Source: Lentinus brumalis
Lineage: Eukaryota > Basidiomycota > Agaricomycetes > Polyporales > Polyporaceae
NCBI GenBank assembly: GCA_001792895.1
Contig: MARA01000056.1
Coordinates: forward strand, 62,001 to 126,000
Reading direction: 5' to 3'
DNA: 64,000 nt
Position numbers and translations under genes: made by a program. The notes below the pieces were generated by a model. That model saw nothing but the letters and a program-made list of their open reading frames with translations. It was not told the origin of the DNA and did no database searches. How positions within the stretch are numbered: the stretch's first letter is position 1; each line of letters starts with the position of its first letter. Below are positions 11,666 through 22,620 of this stretch, in pieces.

Positions 11666-12943
11666 ATGATCGCACCCGTCCCGCTCTATCCATCGACATC
11701 TCGCGCACCAGGGCGACATTGCGTATCTTGTAGTGCAGCTACTCCCTCCCAACTCGATTGTACGCTCTCCAAGTCTTTGCAGCTGGGAAATTGGGCATTC
11801 GAATTTGAGGATGGATCGTCTTCTCAGTTGACGCACCGGTATAACGAGCAGGAGCGTCGGAACCAGTGCGTCCAATCGTTCTGCACACCATCAGTATGTT
11901 GACCATCCTACGACGGCAGTCTCTCCGCTGCGAATGACCTTTCAACGGCACAGCTCTTTCCCTCACAGGTCACGATCGATGTGCCCGCTAGGCATCCCTA
12001 CCCAGACTTCCTGACGCCCATGCATTCCTCGCCTACACCCCTATGGCACGAGCTTCTCCACCACCCCGTGCAGCCAACGGCCCCCGCCGACGTCTCGCAT
12101 GATTACGACCTCGTTTCACTCTGTTCAGGCTCGCCCTACAACTCCCATCCTACGTTCCAAGGCTTCGATACCGACGCATCGCTTTCACAAGACACATGGC
12201 GCGAGTTGGAGGAACTCCTGCTCGACATTCACTCCTTTTCTGTCACACCATCTATCGAATTCACCCGTCCCGAGGATCTACCCCCACCGCCTATAAGCCG
12301 CACTCTTTCGAGACCCTCCTCATCGCCGTACCCTAAACGTTCCGATGCCGTACATCCACAGGCCCCTTCTCGGTCTCCACCTTCAGATCCATCTTCCCGG
12401 TCTCTTTTTGAGCCATCTTCCCGGTCTCTTTTTGAGCCATCTTCTCGGTCTCCTTCCGAGCCATCTTCTCGGTCTCCTTCCGAGCCATCTTCCCGCCGCC
12501 GTCCCTCCCGCCGCCGTCCCTCCCACCTCCATCCCTCCAGCGGGCGGACGTCCCGCGCATCCTCGCCTCCAGCTCAGTCCCCCATCCTCGCAGACGAGTG
12601 GGCGTGCCCCCGCTGTCCCTACTACCAACACAACCGGCGCAAGCCCGACCTCCGGCGGCACATCGCAACCCACCGCGACGCCACGTCCACCCAGCGTGCG
12701 CGCTGGACGTGCTGTGGCGTGCCGCTGCCGGACGTGGCTAAGCACGGCGTGCCCAAGCGCGTCTTGCGCCAGCAGCCGATGGTGATACACGAGGGCATGG
12801 CGATGGTCGGCGGGTGCACGAAGACGTTCAGCAGGAAGGACGCGCTGCAGCGGCATCTGCGGGTGCGCAAGGGCGTGTGCTTCGGGGATGCTTGTGCGCA
12901 GTGGCATCCGGGGAACCGGGCGCGGGATGTGCGCCGGTCGTGA
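11666..12943 (+). CDS. C2H2-type zinc-finger protein, paralogue 1
   Basis: Exon 1 is 11666-11893 and exon 2 is 11969-12943, split by a GTATGT...CACAG intron, giving 400 residues. The middle is Ser/Pro-rich with four tandem 24-nt units encoding variants of SSRSLFEP/SSRSPSEP, followed by an Arg-rich stretch. The C-terminal 110 residues hold the double module shared by three genes here. First comes a finger of form C-x2-C-x14-H-x3-H (CPRCPYYQHNRRKPDLRRHI). Then comes CCGVPL, a spacer of about 35 residues, and GGCTKTFSRKDALQRHL. The protein is probably nuclear and DNA-binding, by analogy with C2H2 factors. Targets are unknown. The 5' exon was located by frame and splice sites and is less certain than exon 2. 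Confidence 0.75.
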
Positions 12944-12958
12944 TCCTTGGTTCACCCC

Positions 12959-13338
12959 ATGCTGGAGTTCAGAACGTGTGCCATGGATTGTCGTGCTGAC
13001 GACTATCGTAACAGGTTGGAATGCGTCTGTCCAACCGGTGTTAAACATTCTCTCCTACTCTACCGCCTCATCGGCACCCCTACTAGCCTTCCGTATGTTA
13101 ACGATCCATCTGGGGAATAATCAGCCTGCGCGTTCTCGATACCGACAAATATCTGCGGGACCTGCAGTTGCCCGACATACCCAAACGCGTCACGCTGTCT
13201 CCCGCGCGGCATGCTAGTGAGTAAAGCGTGATCACCGTGCATTGGCCTGGGGCAGTAAAGACACTCCGCTCGCCGCACAATGACTTCCACGGCGACTTTG
13301 CGAACGCGTTCGAGCTCTTGGGCAAGCGCCGTTGTTAG
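12959..13338 (+). CDS. Possible small gene of 102 residues with two very short introns
   Basis: Three pieces, 12959-13092, 13125-13216 and 13256-13338, read through in one frame. They are joined by GTATGT...TCAG (32 nt) and GTGAGT...GGCAG (39 nt). The reading LRVLDTDKYLRDLQLPDIPK and the final piece ending ANAFELLGKRRC look protein-like. I do not recognise a family. It starts only 15 bp after the stop of the zinc-finger gene, so it could be a relic of a larger gene or chance. The unusually short introns lower confidence. Confidence 0.3.
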
Positions 13339-13479
13339 CCTCGCCTCCCCGTCTGCACTTGTCGAATCGTGGGCGGCCTAGAGGAGACACCAATCTGGCG
13401 GACCTTCAGGCTTCAGGCTTCCACAGTTGCGCGGAATCGTTAACATGTACTTTGCCACTGCAACCAGCGAGAACTACCC

Positions 13480-13830
13480 AGAGCGAATCTTGGCCAATGT
13501 GCCCACCGCCCCGCGATGCAGCTCCTTCAAGTGCCGTAAACGTGTCGGTGTCATCAGCGACCGTCCGGTCTACAGTCTCCTTCGGTGCGTCGCCTTCCCT
13601 TCCTCGGCCCTCTCATTCTCCTTCAGCCTGCAGTACCCGGTAGTGCGCGCAGAAGGAGTGGCGGGAGCCCTTGGAGCTCGCAGGCTGTGGCGATGTCGAC
13701 TGCGAGAAGGTTGGCGGTGAATAACGGTGGTGAGGAGTGCGAGGACGGGATGAGCCTGGCATGCTGCTGTGACGGCGTCTGGGGGCTGACGGCGTCGAGG
13801 AAGTGAGTCGGGCCGGACACGAGGCTCTGA
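13480..13830 (-). pseudogene. Inverted, truncated copy of the 8.5 kb family A gene
   Basis: On the minus strand this matches the promoter and exon 1 of the family A gene at 8549. The matching parts are the CCGGCCCG...TTCCTCGACGCC upstream block (about 13797-13827), the CELQ...PLL stretch of the Cys/His unit (about 13640-13690) and a GTAGACCGGACGGTCGCTGATGAC-like block near 13550 shared with the pseudogene at 10.3 kb. Frameshifts and stops interrupt it, and later exons are missing. Confidence 0.7.
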
Positions 13831-14386
13831 GATGCGGCGAAGTAGATGACCAGTGAGGTAAGTACTGCAATTCGATGCTGTAGGTTCTTGAATTGACTGC
13901 TGGTTCATAAGACAGGGTGGCGCACGGGTCTCGGACTGCTTGGTGGAACGAAAATGTTGGAATTTGTGCCGGGGCGAGCGAGCGCTTGCTCGCAGCGTTT
14001 TGGTGGGCGCCTTATGCCCCATCCGTTTGCCTCTGTACCACGACGCTACCGTACAGGACAAGCGGAATATACGATGCTTGCTCACTCTGGCGACGCTCGA
14101 CGGTTTGCTCCAACAGAGGATACTCAGTTGGGCGTGGCGTGCCACCCCAGTGCTACTTGGTTCAACGTTGAGGACGAGGCTCGGATGATGGTCTGGCATT
14201 GGGCGGCGAATGGACGCAGTAACTTGGTGAGTTTTCAACGTTTCATGCTGACCTGATGCGAACATGCTAAGTAAGCATTAGACGTAGACTTTTGTGCCGC
14301 ATGCAGGAGTTCGTTCAACGCCCCCACTACGAAAGCGGCGGGGCCGCAGGTAGCAGCGCGCCTCGTAGCGCCCGCTGGTGCTACAG

Positions 14387-14392
14387 TATAAG
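14387..14392 (+). promoter_or_regulatory. TATA box of the DUF6699 gene at 14.5 kb
   Basis: TATAAG lies 104 nt before the ATG at 14496. The same element at similar spacing precedes the DUF6699 gene at 22.6 kb. Confidence 0.55.
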
Positions 14393-14495
14393 TATCAGCG
14401 TGGACTGCATCAGGATCCTCATTCCCTCAGCACAGTACCCCCATCTCCGTGAAGTACTCCACTACACCTCCTGCCCTCTGCTCATACTGGACACG

Positions 14496-15230
14496 ATGTC
14501 CTCAAACCGCGAACAACTCGGCACGAAAGGCTCACGGCACTCATACTGTAGTGTACTACGATGCGACGATCTCTCCTCGATAATACCGGGGGGAAACGTG
14601 GCGCGCCCCCACCCTCAGTTCCCTGGAATAAATCCGCCAGCACGAGGGGGGTCCACCTCGAGGCCGCCTAGTCCCTCCAGCGTAGCATCGGAGTCACCGA
14701 TGGCTGGGCATTCGACAGCGTCGTCCTCGTCCTCCCCGACGACATCTCCGCCACAAGCCTCGTCCGACCTTTGTCGCGAGCTACAGCACTTCCCGCTCTA
14801 CTGGCCCGTGAGGGAGATGCGCTTCGACAGCGTCGGCCGAGCTGACTTCTTGCGCGCGCATGCTTTTTCGTCCGGACGGAAGTCGTGCGTGCTCCACTTC
14901 CAGGGAGCGCATGAGAGCGACACCTGGAACGTAATTGTGGGGCCGCGCAAGGACGGCCGCTCTCTCCTCGTCAAAGACGTGCTCGTCTGCATCGACCGCG
15001 AGCTGTACAAGCAGGACGACTGGTCCGGGTTATACGATGTGCATCCGCGCATCAAGGACGCGCGGAACGAGAGACGGACTCGCCTATACGGCGAGGTGGA
15101 CACGGCCAATGAAGTCGTTCGCGGAATCGACTTCTTCTCTGCCTCGGAGCACCTGTACTTCCTGGGCTTGGAAGAGATGTCGAGCACCAAGAGTGGCGTC
15201 AGCTACAGGGTGCATTTGGGTCTCGCTTAG
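14496..15230 (+). CDS. DUF6699 domain protein
   Basis: A single exon gives 244 residues; the ATG follows the TATA box at 14387. The first 90 residues are disordered and Ser/Pro-rich. The domain begins near FPLYWPVREMRFDS. It includes WNVIVGPRKDG followed by LLVKDVLVCIDRELYK, the characteristic position of the family's conserved V-x-D-V-L-x-x-I helix. It then reads VRGIDFFS and SYRVHLGLA at the end. The copy at 19.5 kb aligns over the whole C-terminal half (VGDVLRTISVELFR, GIRNVDLYH, VYRVRFSYA). Biological role is unknown. Intron-free here, whereas the copies at 0.1 and 26.1 kb have introns. Confidence 0.75.
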   Translation: MSSNREQLGTKGSRHSYCSVLRCDDLSSIIPGGNVARPHPQFPGINPPARGGSTSRPPSPSSVASESPMAGHSTASSSSSPTTSPPQASSDLCRELQHFPLYWPVREMRFDSVGRADFLRAHAFSSGRKSCVLHFQGAHESDTWNVIVGPRKDGRSLLVKDVLVCIDRELYKQDDWSGLYDVHPRIKDARNERRTRLYGEVDTANEVVRGIDFFSASEHLYFLGLEEMSSTKSGVSYRVHLGLA

Positions 15231-16049
15231 GAATTAGGAACTGCCAGCGTGGTAGCAAGTTGCGTCTTTCTGTCTGTCTATGTCTCTTGTCATGCGCGGA
15301 CCACGGGATTGTTATAGCGGGCTCCTTCCTCCCCGTGTAGTCTGGTCTCCTACTACCATAATCATAGTACTCTACGCACTGTAGCCCGCTTAATGAACGC
15401 TGTAGTTGTCAGTACTAGTGTTCCCCCGAGTACCGACAAGAGGGATGACCCGAAGACATTATACAGCCCCGTTGCAACTTGGGTTAGGCTCCCGCCGACC
15501 TTCGAGGCGTACTTTGAAGTGCCTCCGCAAGGCATCCGTCCTTAGTCATGGTCACCGTCGTGCCTGCGTTAAGAGCCGTTACAACGTTACAAGTACAGGT
15601 TTCGCTCGGGCCTCCTCGTGCTCTGCGTAGGCTGACAATATGCGCAACGAAGTGGGTTCGAGACGGCTAGTGGCGGCTTGACCGACGTGCCGTTGTCAGC
15701 GGCCTGTGTCTCGTCATGCTTCGGACGCTCATTCCGAGTCGTCGTCTCATAAGAAGCTTCCAGTAGAGGCTGACAGATGGGCGAACGCAGCTCTGAAGAG
15801 AGCGACGTATCCGGCGTTGGCAGATGCGCCGGCTGGAGTGACGTTCCGTAGGTAAGCACCTACCTATGCGCATTGCAAACGATGTATGAAGATCATCAGT
15901 GCACCCAGTCGCCGGGGCCTCGACTGTGGCGGACTCGCGGCGTGCTGCACTGACCACCAGTGACAGTCAAGTCAAGGCGTAACTTTCTGTTCATCGTACC
16001 GCCCTCCATCGTGCATGTGACATGTCCCGATAATGTGGCCAGATAGTCA
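15231..16049. other. Intergenic, nothing recognised
   Basis: The 0.8 kb spacer lies between convergent genes (DUF6699 rightward, zinc finger leftward). Only short, unsupported open frames are present. Confidence 0.6.
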
Positions 16050-18192
16050 TTAGATACGAAAGGTTACAACGATACGAGCATCCTGCAGCTCAACGTCCGC
16101 CGTCCAGCTCCGACCTATTCCCCGGCTGGTACAATGCCCCCATATCCCCCAACACAGCCCCTTCTCCCTCTTCAAGTGCCGCCGATACGCATCCCGCCGG
16201 CTGAACGTCGTCCGACACCCGCCCACCATCACCGTGCCCTCGAAGACCCACACCGTCGCCTCAAGTCCGTTCGCGAGAACCCCGTCGACAAACGGCACTC
16301 CCAGCGCTTCCGCGTCGATGAGTGGAACCCCGCAGCACACCCATTTCTGCTTGCTGTGCGTCGCGATGTGCCGCCGCAGGTCGGGGCCGCGGCGGTTGTG
16401 CTGGACATGCGGGCAGTGCGGGCACTTCCAGCGGTTGCGCGGGACTGCGGATCGCGAGGCGGAGGTGCGTGAGGAGGAGGAGGACGCAGAGGAGGACGAT
16501 ACTTGGACTTGGACGTTGCGCCGCTTGCATGAGCGTAGGTCCGAGCGGGGCTTCACAAGCTCTGGAGACGGGGTGGGGTAGGGCGCGACGAGGTGGCGGT
16601 GACTGGGGTGCGCGAATGCAAACGCTTCGGGCGAGGGCGTAATATACGCATATTGTATGTGCCGTGAGGAAGAGGGATGTGCGTGTGCGGCGTCGTACGG
16701 GGAAGAGGGATACGTGTCTTGCACATCGGGGGAGGAAGCGGGAGACGCGTACTCTGCGTCGTACGAGGGAGAGGGATACGCGCCTTGAGCAGCGGGAGAG
16801 GAAGCGGGAAACATGGAATGCGCATCTTGTGCATGGTGCGAGGAAGAAGGATACGCGCACTCTGCGTCCTGCGGGGGAGAGGGATAAGCGTGTGGCGCGT
16901 CCTGTGAGGAAGGCGGATGCGCGTGTGCTGCGTCGTACGAGGAAGAGGGATACGCGTCTTGCGCAGCGGGAGAGGAAGCGGATGACGCGTACTCTGCGTC
17001 GTACGGGGGAGAGGGATACGCATCTTGCGCATTGTGCGAGGAAGAAGGACGCGCGTCGTCCTGCGGGGGAGAGGGATACGCGTACTCTGCGTCGTGCGAG
17101 GGAGAGGGATACGCGTATTGCGCGTCCTGTGAGGAAGGCGGATGCGCGTGTGCTGCGTCGTACGAGGAAGAGGGATACGCATCTTGCGCAGCGGGAGAGG
17201 GATAGGCGTCCCGTGCATCGTGTGTGGTAGCGTATGGAGTGGGTGCGACGATGAGAGAGGGTGCGACACACGACGAGGTCGCTTCCTGCGGCTCGTCATG
17301 TGCGTATCGTGCGTCGTAGAAGGGAGACGGAGCCGCGCGTCGTTCATAGTGGGCAGCTGCGTACGCGGTGGGAGAGGCGACGAGAGAGGGTGCGCCAGAC
17401 GACGAGGACACTTCCTGCGGCTCGTCATGTGCATATCGTGCGTCGTAGGAGGGAGAGGGAGCCGCGCGTTGTTCATAGTCGGCAGCTGCGTACGTGGTGG
17501 GAGAGGCGACGAGAGAGGGTGCGCCAGACGACGAGGACGTTTCCTGCGGCCCTTGATGTGCGTATCTTGCGTCGTAGAAGGGAGAAAAACCCGCATACTG
17601 TCCACAATGGGCAGCCGTGTACGCGGTGTGCTGGGTGACGAGAGAGGGTGCGACAGAGGAGGAGGCTTCGAGAAGAATGGGACTCTGGACGTAGGCGGAG
17701 TGAGGGTGAAAGGGGTACGTTCCGTAGGTAGAGCCGTCTTGATACGCAGCTGGTGAGGCGTAAGCTTCGAGACTGGGCACCATGTTCTGAGCGTATGTGT
17801 GATAGGGAAGTTCGTGAAGGTAGGAATCGTTCGTCATCGGGACGATGTTGACGTAGTCGTTAACGGGAGGGTTGTTTGGAGCAGGATACCCGTGCAGCAG
17901 CTCGACCATGGTCAAGCTATGCGTGTCCAAGCTGTCAGTATCCATGGAAAGTATCTGAAGATGGATATACGCACTAGTTGTCGGAGAGCTCCTCTGTGCA
18001 GCCTACAGCGGCATATGGTCCGGACCCTTCGGCCTCGTAGCTGTTTGTATGAGCGTAGCAGGCAGAGATGAGGTCTTCGTCGGTCCCATATGCGCCGGTA
18101 TGGAGTATCTGAGGTTCCTCGCGTCCACCAGGGACGGTAGAGGACTCGAAGTAGGGAAGGCAGTCGGGCGAGGGTTGGTGGGACATTGTCAT
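16050..18192 (-). CDS. C2H2-type zinc-finger protein with long Tyr/Ser/Pro-rich repeats, paralogue 2
   Basis: Exon 1 is 17975-18192 and exon 2 is 16050-17931, joined by a 43-nt GTGCGT...GACAG intron, giving 699 residues. Residues from about 150 carry three units of about 64 residues (each with APSPxYDARYAHDEPQE), then a long run of degenerate YPSP/SHDAEYA-like units rich in Tyr, Ser, Pro and Ala. Residues 575-676 hold the same double module as paralogue 1: CPHCPHVQHNRRGPDLRRHI, then CCGVPL, a spacer, and GGCRTTFSRRDAYRRHLKR. The repeats make this by far the longest of the three paralogues, and a low-complexity, aromatic-rich activation or condensate-forming region is plausible. Two in-frame ATGs (18192, 18186) start exon 1. 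Confidence 0.8.
16660..17640 (-). repeat. Coding tandem repeats inside zinc-finger paralogue 2
   Basis: The left part (about 16660-17220) consists of degenerate 33-39-nt units recognisable on the plus strand by CGT-rich blocks such as GAGGAAGAGGGATACGCG. The right part (about 17260-17640) holds three longer units of about 190 nt. All length changes keep the reading frame, so selection appears to preserve the protein. Confidence 0.75.
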
Positions 18193-19475
18193 CCTGGATG
18201 AGAGTGGCGATGGGGGTGGTGCGGGGAAGAGTTGTGAGATGTGCTTTCCATGTCGTACCGAGGCTTTATGCTATACGAGAGGGCAGGGGAGGCAGCGACC
18301 GCGAGGACGGGGAAGACGTTCGGAAGAGAGAGCCTTTGCCATCCCAGGCAACAGCCCGCCCAAAGCGCCGGCACGTGTGTGCGTCTACCACAACAGAGCC
18401 ATCGCTATATTTTCACAGTAGTGGGTGATCTTCCCACGAGCCCTGGATCTCCCCTGCTCGGCCGCTCCCGGTGACGAGCAACAGGGCGCGGTGTTCATTT
18501 TCGTTTCTTTCCTCCACCACCACGTCTTATGCTGCTGCTGCACTCGGACCTCGGTCATTGCGACAACGACGACTCTGCTCTGCCGGCGAACTCTCGCGGT
18601 TGACTACAGGGACTCCTGCGATGGCCGCATACCGACCAGTCAGGCTGTAAAAATACTTCTCGACCGGACGAAGAACACCCAGCGCACTATAGGTCAGCAT
18701 AAACTCAGTATGAAACGGCCGCATTCTCGACCGAACGTGGTCATTGTGCCACTCTACTTCATGACGTCAAGCAGAACTCACCGCTCGTACTCTGATGCAG
18801 ACGACCAGCGACACTTGACCTGTGTACTTCGCGTTCAAGACTAGCACAGACGGCGGACATTATCTTCTTGCAGACCTGGGGGGACAATCATTCCTGCAAC
18901 CGCGCCGTCACACTCGAGCGGCGCTTCATTCTTGTGGAGCGCCGCTGATCACAATCTCGGTCTGAAACCCGTCCGCCCGCCCTTTGACTTGGTCTAGTAT
19001 TCTCTCATACCCCTAAGGCATACACGTCGTGGTACGTGCACAGAGCGAAACATATGCAGTGAGTACATTCTGACGCACCTCCGTCGACGGACTCTACGGA
19101 TGAAACTTCCTGCTCATCATGATATGCAGACTGACATCATTCTCGGGAAGGTAAGTAACTGTTCTGGCGACCCATCAACCTCTACACACGCCCTCAATCC
19201 AATCTGCTGTGGCCGATCTGAACTGTGCATCCCGATGTTCGCTTCCTCCCGCTGACACCACCGCCAGATCCTCTCTGTGTGTGGACTTCGCGCTCGGGAA
19301 CTCCTCCATTCTCATGTATCATTCTACGTGCTATGGATCTCCTCGGCCCTCCGCCTGCGTGATCGTCCACCAACCTCTGCATTCTTCGCGCTATTGAAGA
19401 GGACCTCGATGGCTGCGCTGCCCCTCGTTCCATACCCCCTCCTCGCTTCTCGCGACTTGTACCTGACGACGCCTC
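18193..19475. other. Divergent promoter region, no gene recognised
   Basis: The stretch contains the upstream regions of the leftward zinc-finger gene and the rightward DUF6699 gene. A CATAAAG-like element near 18265 on the minus strand may serve the former. No coding signal is convincing. Confidence 0.5.
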
Positions 19476-20464
19476 ATGCCCACTCACGCCAAACAACAGC
19501 CCTACTCTGCGCACGGCACGACGAAATTCCATGCACAATACACTATCACATACTATCGCCTGCGGCCGGTCGTTCCAGACGCTCCCAAACAGAATCCGAC
19601 TTCGCTTCCTCCCGACCCGTACACCCGCATACACGTACCTCGACGCTCCAGCGAGCCAGAGCAGCCGCCTGCCTACCCGAACCCTCGCATACACGTACCT
19701 GGAAAGCCGAGAGAACCACAGCAGCCGCCCGCTAGGCCGCGTCGCCACAGCAATGTACACGACGAAGCGTTGAAAGCGAAGCATCGACGCGTGCATTGGG
19801 CTGACGAGGCGAGGTTCATCAACCCGGAGAAACCAGCAGCTCCTGAAGCACCTCTCGCAGCCCCGCCGCCTCCGCCTAAGCCCGCCACGCTTGTCAAACC
19901 TCGCAGACCAGCCGCTCCAGTAACCTCCGCCCCACCGACCCGGTCCGCTCCTCCTCTCCCTGCACTGCACGAACTCCTCGTCTCCTTCCCCGAACACCTC
20001 TGGGACATGCGCCGCCGCGCAAGCCCGACCTTCCACCCGCCCCACGAGCCGCGCTACTGGGAGCCCGTCTTCCCCTCCTCCCCCTACACCGCCCCGAAGA
20101 CCCTCCGGCTCGTCTTCACCCCCTGCCCGCGCACCGAGCTCTCCTGGTTCGCCACCGTCGCCCGAGCGGGCGCGGGACGCACCTCGTCGTCGGGGACGTC
20201 CTGCGCACCATCAGCGTCGAGCTCTTCCGCCGCGGCGCGTGCAGAGACCTCTACTCGGACCACCCGTGCTTCGCGAAGGCGAACGCGGCGCGCCAGCTGC
20301 GGGCGCGCGAGGGATGGTCGCAGCGGGCGTACTTTGAGGACGGGATCCGGAACGTCGACTTGTACCATGTGGAGAGGGGGTTTGCGCTGTGGTTCCGCGG
20401 GCTGAGCCCGGAGCGGCTGAGGAGCGGGGAGGTCGTGTACCGCGTTAGGTTCAGCTACGCGTGA
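19476..20464 (+). CDS. DUF6699 domain protein, frameshifted in a G run
   Basis: The first 230 codons (frame starting 19476) and the remainder to the TGA at 20464 are in different frames. The N-terminal 140 residues are Pro-rich, with two near-identical PNPRIHVPGKPREPQQPPA-type units and a RRVHWADEARF motif that matches the N-terminal motif of the copies at 0.5 and 26.1 kb. The domain follows (LHELLVSFPEHLWDMRR, then THLVVGDVLRTISVELFRRG). One base is missing in the G run at 20174-20176; the rest of the domain is intact to VVYRVRFSYA. It may be a sequence error or a young pseudogene. Function is unknown. Confidence 0.7.
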
Positions 20465-22502
20465 GCCGTCTGCCGCATGGTGCCCGACACACGCCGGTGT
20501 GGGTCTCTGTGGGTGCCCTTGCTTTTGCTGCGTAGAATCTTCGTTGACTTTTTCTGAAAGAACAGGTCGTGTCGTAAGAGGTAATTCTGTGGCTTCGGTG
20601 GAAGAAGAGCTTGGCGCGATGCGATGTTGTATCGTACGCACGTGAATAGATCTGTGAAGTCATGCCCTGCACTGCAACCCGGACGCACGAACTCCCGTCT
20701 GCGGTCTGAGGCCAGACTAGGTGCGTACCTGTGATCTTCGTCGTGGCGTCTTGACTTCAGTCTTCTGCTAACTTTGGACCAGCGCCGAAGTAAGTCAAGT
20801 TGTGGCTTCAGGGAGTACTCCCGCGCTAGTGGCCTTTGCACCGTGGACACGAACAGACTTGTAAAGTAATATTCGAACAGCAAGCTCGGACGCGCGGTTC
20901 CTCGTCCCACGCGGCATCCGGTGCAGGTGCGTAAGTGCATGTGCTGCCGGATCGTTTAGAGTTCTGCTAACGTCGTGTTCTTTGAAGGACCCCTCGAGCC
21001 GCGCCACGATCCTGGACGCCGCTAGACTCGAACGAACATCTCGCCGACGCGCGGCCGGCGCGGCACAATCGTTGTTACCCTCCCCCCCTCTGGCCGCGGT
21101 CGAGCAGCGTCCAAGGCCATTGTGGCTAGGATTCGGAATAGCTGCGATCGACATTGATCTGCCCCGGTACAGCATGCCACTGACGACTTTGACTGTTCAT
21201 CCGGAACTCGCTGCGTCTGCGTCGCTACGCGCACAAAGCAAATGACGGCTCCGATCATATGAATGTATTGCGGAGGCGTGACCGTGACGGGAACTCGAAG
21301 GTTCAGAGAACGGGCGCAAGGAGGATGTTCAGCGTCAGCGTAAGTTAAAGTACGTACGGGTGAGTCCGCAACTTTTCTGACCAGATGTGGTGTATGCTGA
21401 CCGGAGGGATGGCCGTGGGGCTGTAGACGGTCCCTAGTCTTCCCCAGTGCGGAAATCAGCCAACACCCTGCAGAACCTCGTGAGTCGGGTATTCCCTCAC
21501 GGCGTGTGCCTTGCGGACGTCCTGACTGCATACGGTGTTCGCTGACCGAGGCAATGGGAGAACGGGAGAAGTCCCCGATTCCGGGAGCGGGGCAGGTTGA
21601 GCAGACGCGCCCGACCACCCTGCTTGTCCGTGGCTACCGCTAACCCGAGAAGCAGTCTGTGTGGTCTGGCATGAGGCCTTGTTCCGCCGGAAGTCCCAGC
21701 GCCACGATGTTCAGCGTGGCGATGATGTCTTGACCTCTAGCTGGTGCAGTTGTGCAAGCCGCACTAGCTGCGTCCTCACGCTGGATACCGCGCGACGACT
21801 GCGACCGGGTTGTGCCAGTGCATGATGCCAGGATTGTTCCCCCCCCTCCCCGGTCGAAAGCTATTGTGATACGGTTCTGGGATAGCTGCACACGCACGAT
21901 CTCGACGATGATCCGGCTCCGTCGATCTCGTCGTCGTGCGCGGTGCGGGAGGCATAAAGCAAAGCGCCGCATGGTCTGTAGCAAGACGACGCCGCCGAGC
22001 GCCCGAAGCCTCCCGCTCGGAGGTGCAGCTGCGGCAGCTTCCCACGTTCGTATGAACGTAGGAACGGCCAGCTTGATGCGGACCGTTCGCCGCGATTTTG
22101 ACGTTGAGGCAGTGGGACTCCGGAGGGGGCTGGCGTCCTGCAGCCATAACGACCTCCATTCCCCGAATACCCAAAGACGTCGAGAAACTTGGTCTTGCAC
22201 GCCAGAGATGAGGCACTGGGCGGGTGCCAGCGTCCACCTAACGCAATTTACTGAATGATACTTTTAGGATTCAGGGAGCGTGTTTTAGGATTCAACGAGC
22301 GGCGTGTCGTACCCACTGTCTGATGCTTTTAGGATTGTCTCCGGGGTGTGTGACGGTGAAGCCAGGGGGGCGCGGCACAAAGGTCACTTTCCGAATCGGG
22401 CCCAGCTCGTCCTTCTCGCCATCCGAGGAAGCTTCCTCATTTGCATTCTCCCCCTCGCTCTTCTGCGAAAATCGCGCGTCTGCCATGTCCCCGCATCCGA
22501 GC
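20465..22502. other. Eroded stretch with internal similarity, no gene recognised
   Basis: Two imperfect copies of a block containing a C-rich run followed by CATTGTGGC.../CTATTGTGA... and GGATAGCTGC occur near 21060-21160 and 21820-21890. Another weak pair lies near 20640-20700 and 20845-20945. A T-TTTAGGATT motif recurs three times at 22262-22340. These look like old, decayed duplications; a 186-codon minus-strand frame (21640-22200) has no recognisable domain. Confidence 0.4.
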
Positions 22503-22508
22503 TATAAG
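22503..22508 (+). promoter_or_regulatory. TATA box of the DUF6699 gene at 22.6 kb
   Basis: TATAAG sits 118 nt upstream of the chosen ATG at 22621, which supports that start over the earlier in-frame codons. Confidence 0.6.
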
Positions 22509-22620
22509 TAAGACACTTTCCATTGCCAGGACAGAAGACCACCCACCCCGCCCTCCCCACCGCCTCCGAGTCCCTGCCTCCACTGTACCGACATTGTCAC
22601 TCACAACCGCTGCACACGAC

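Noticed and set aside
16261..17605. Long Arg-rich minus-strand frames (336 and 350 codons) and plus-strand frames over the zinc-finger repeats
   Set aside because: They are shadows of the tandem repeats of zinc-finger paralogue 2; only the Tyr/Ser/Pro frame leads into the zinc module.
21640..22258. Opposed open frames of 186 and 168 codons
   Set aside because: Neither shows a domain or splice context; the DNA belongs to an eroded internally repeated stretch.
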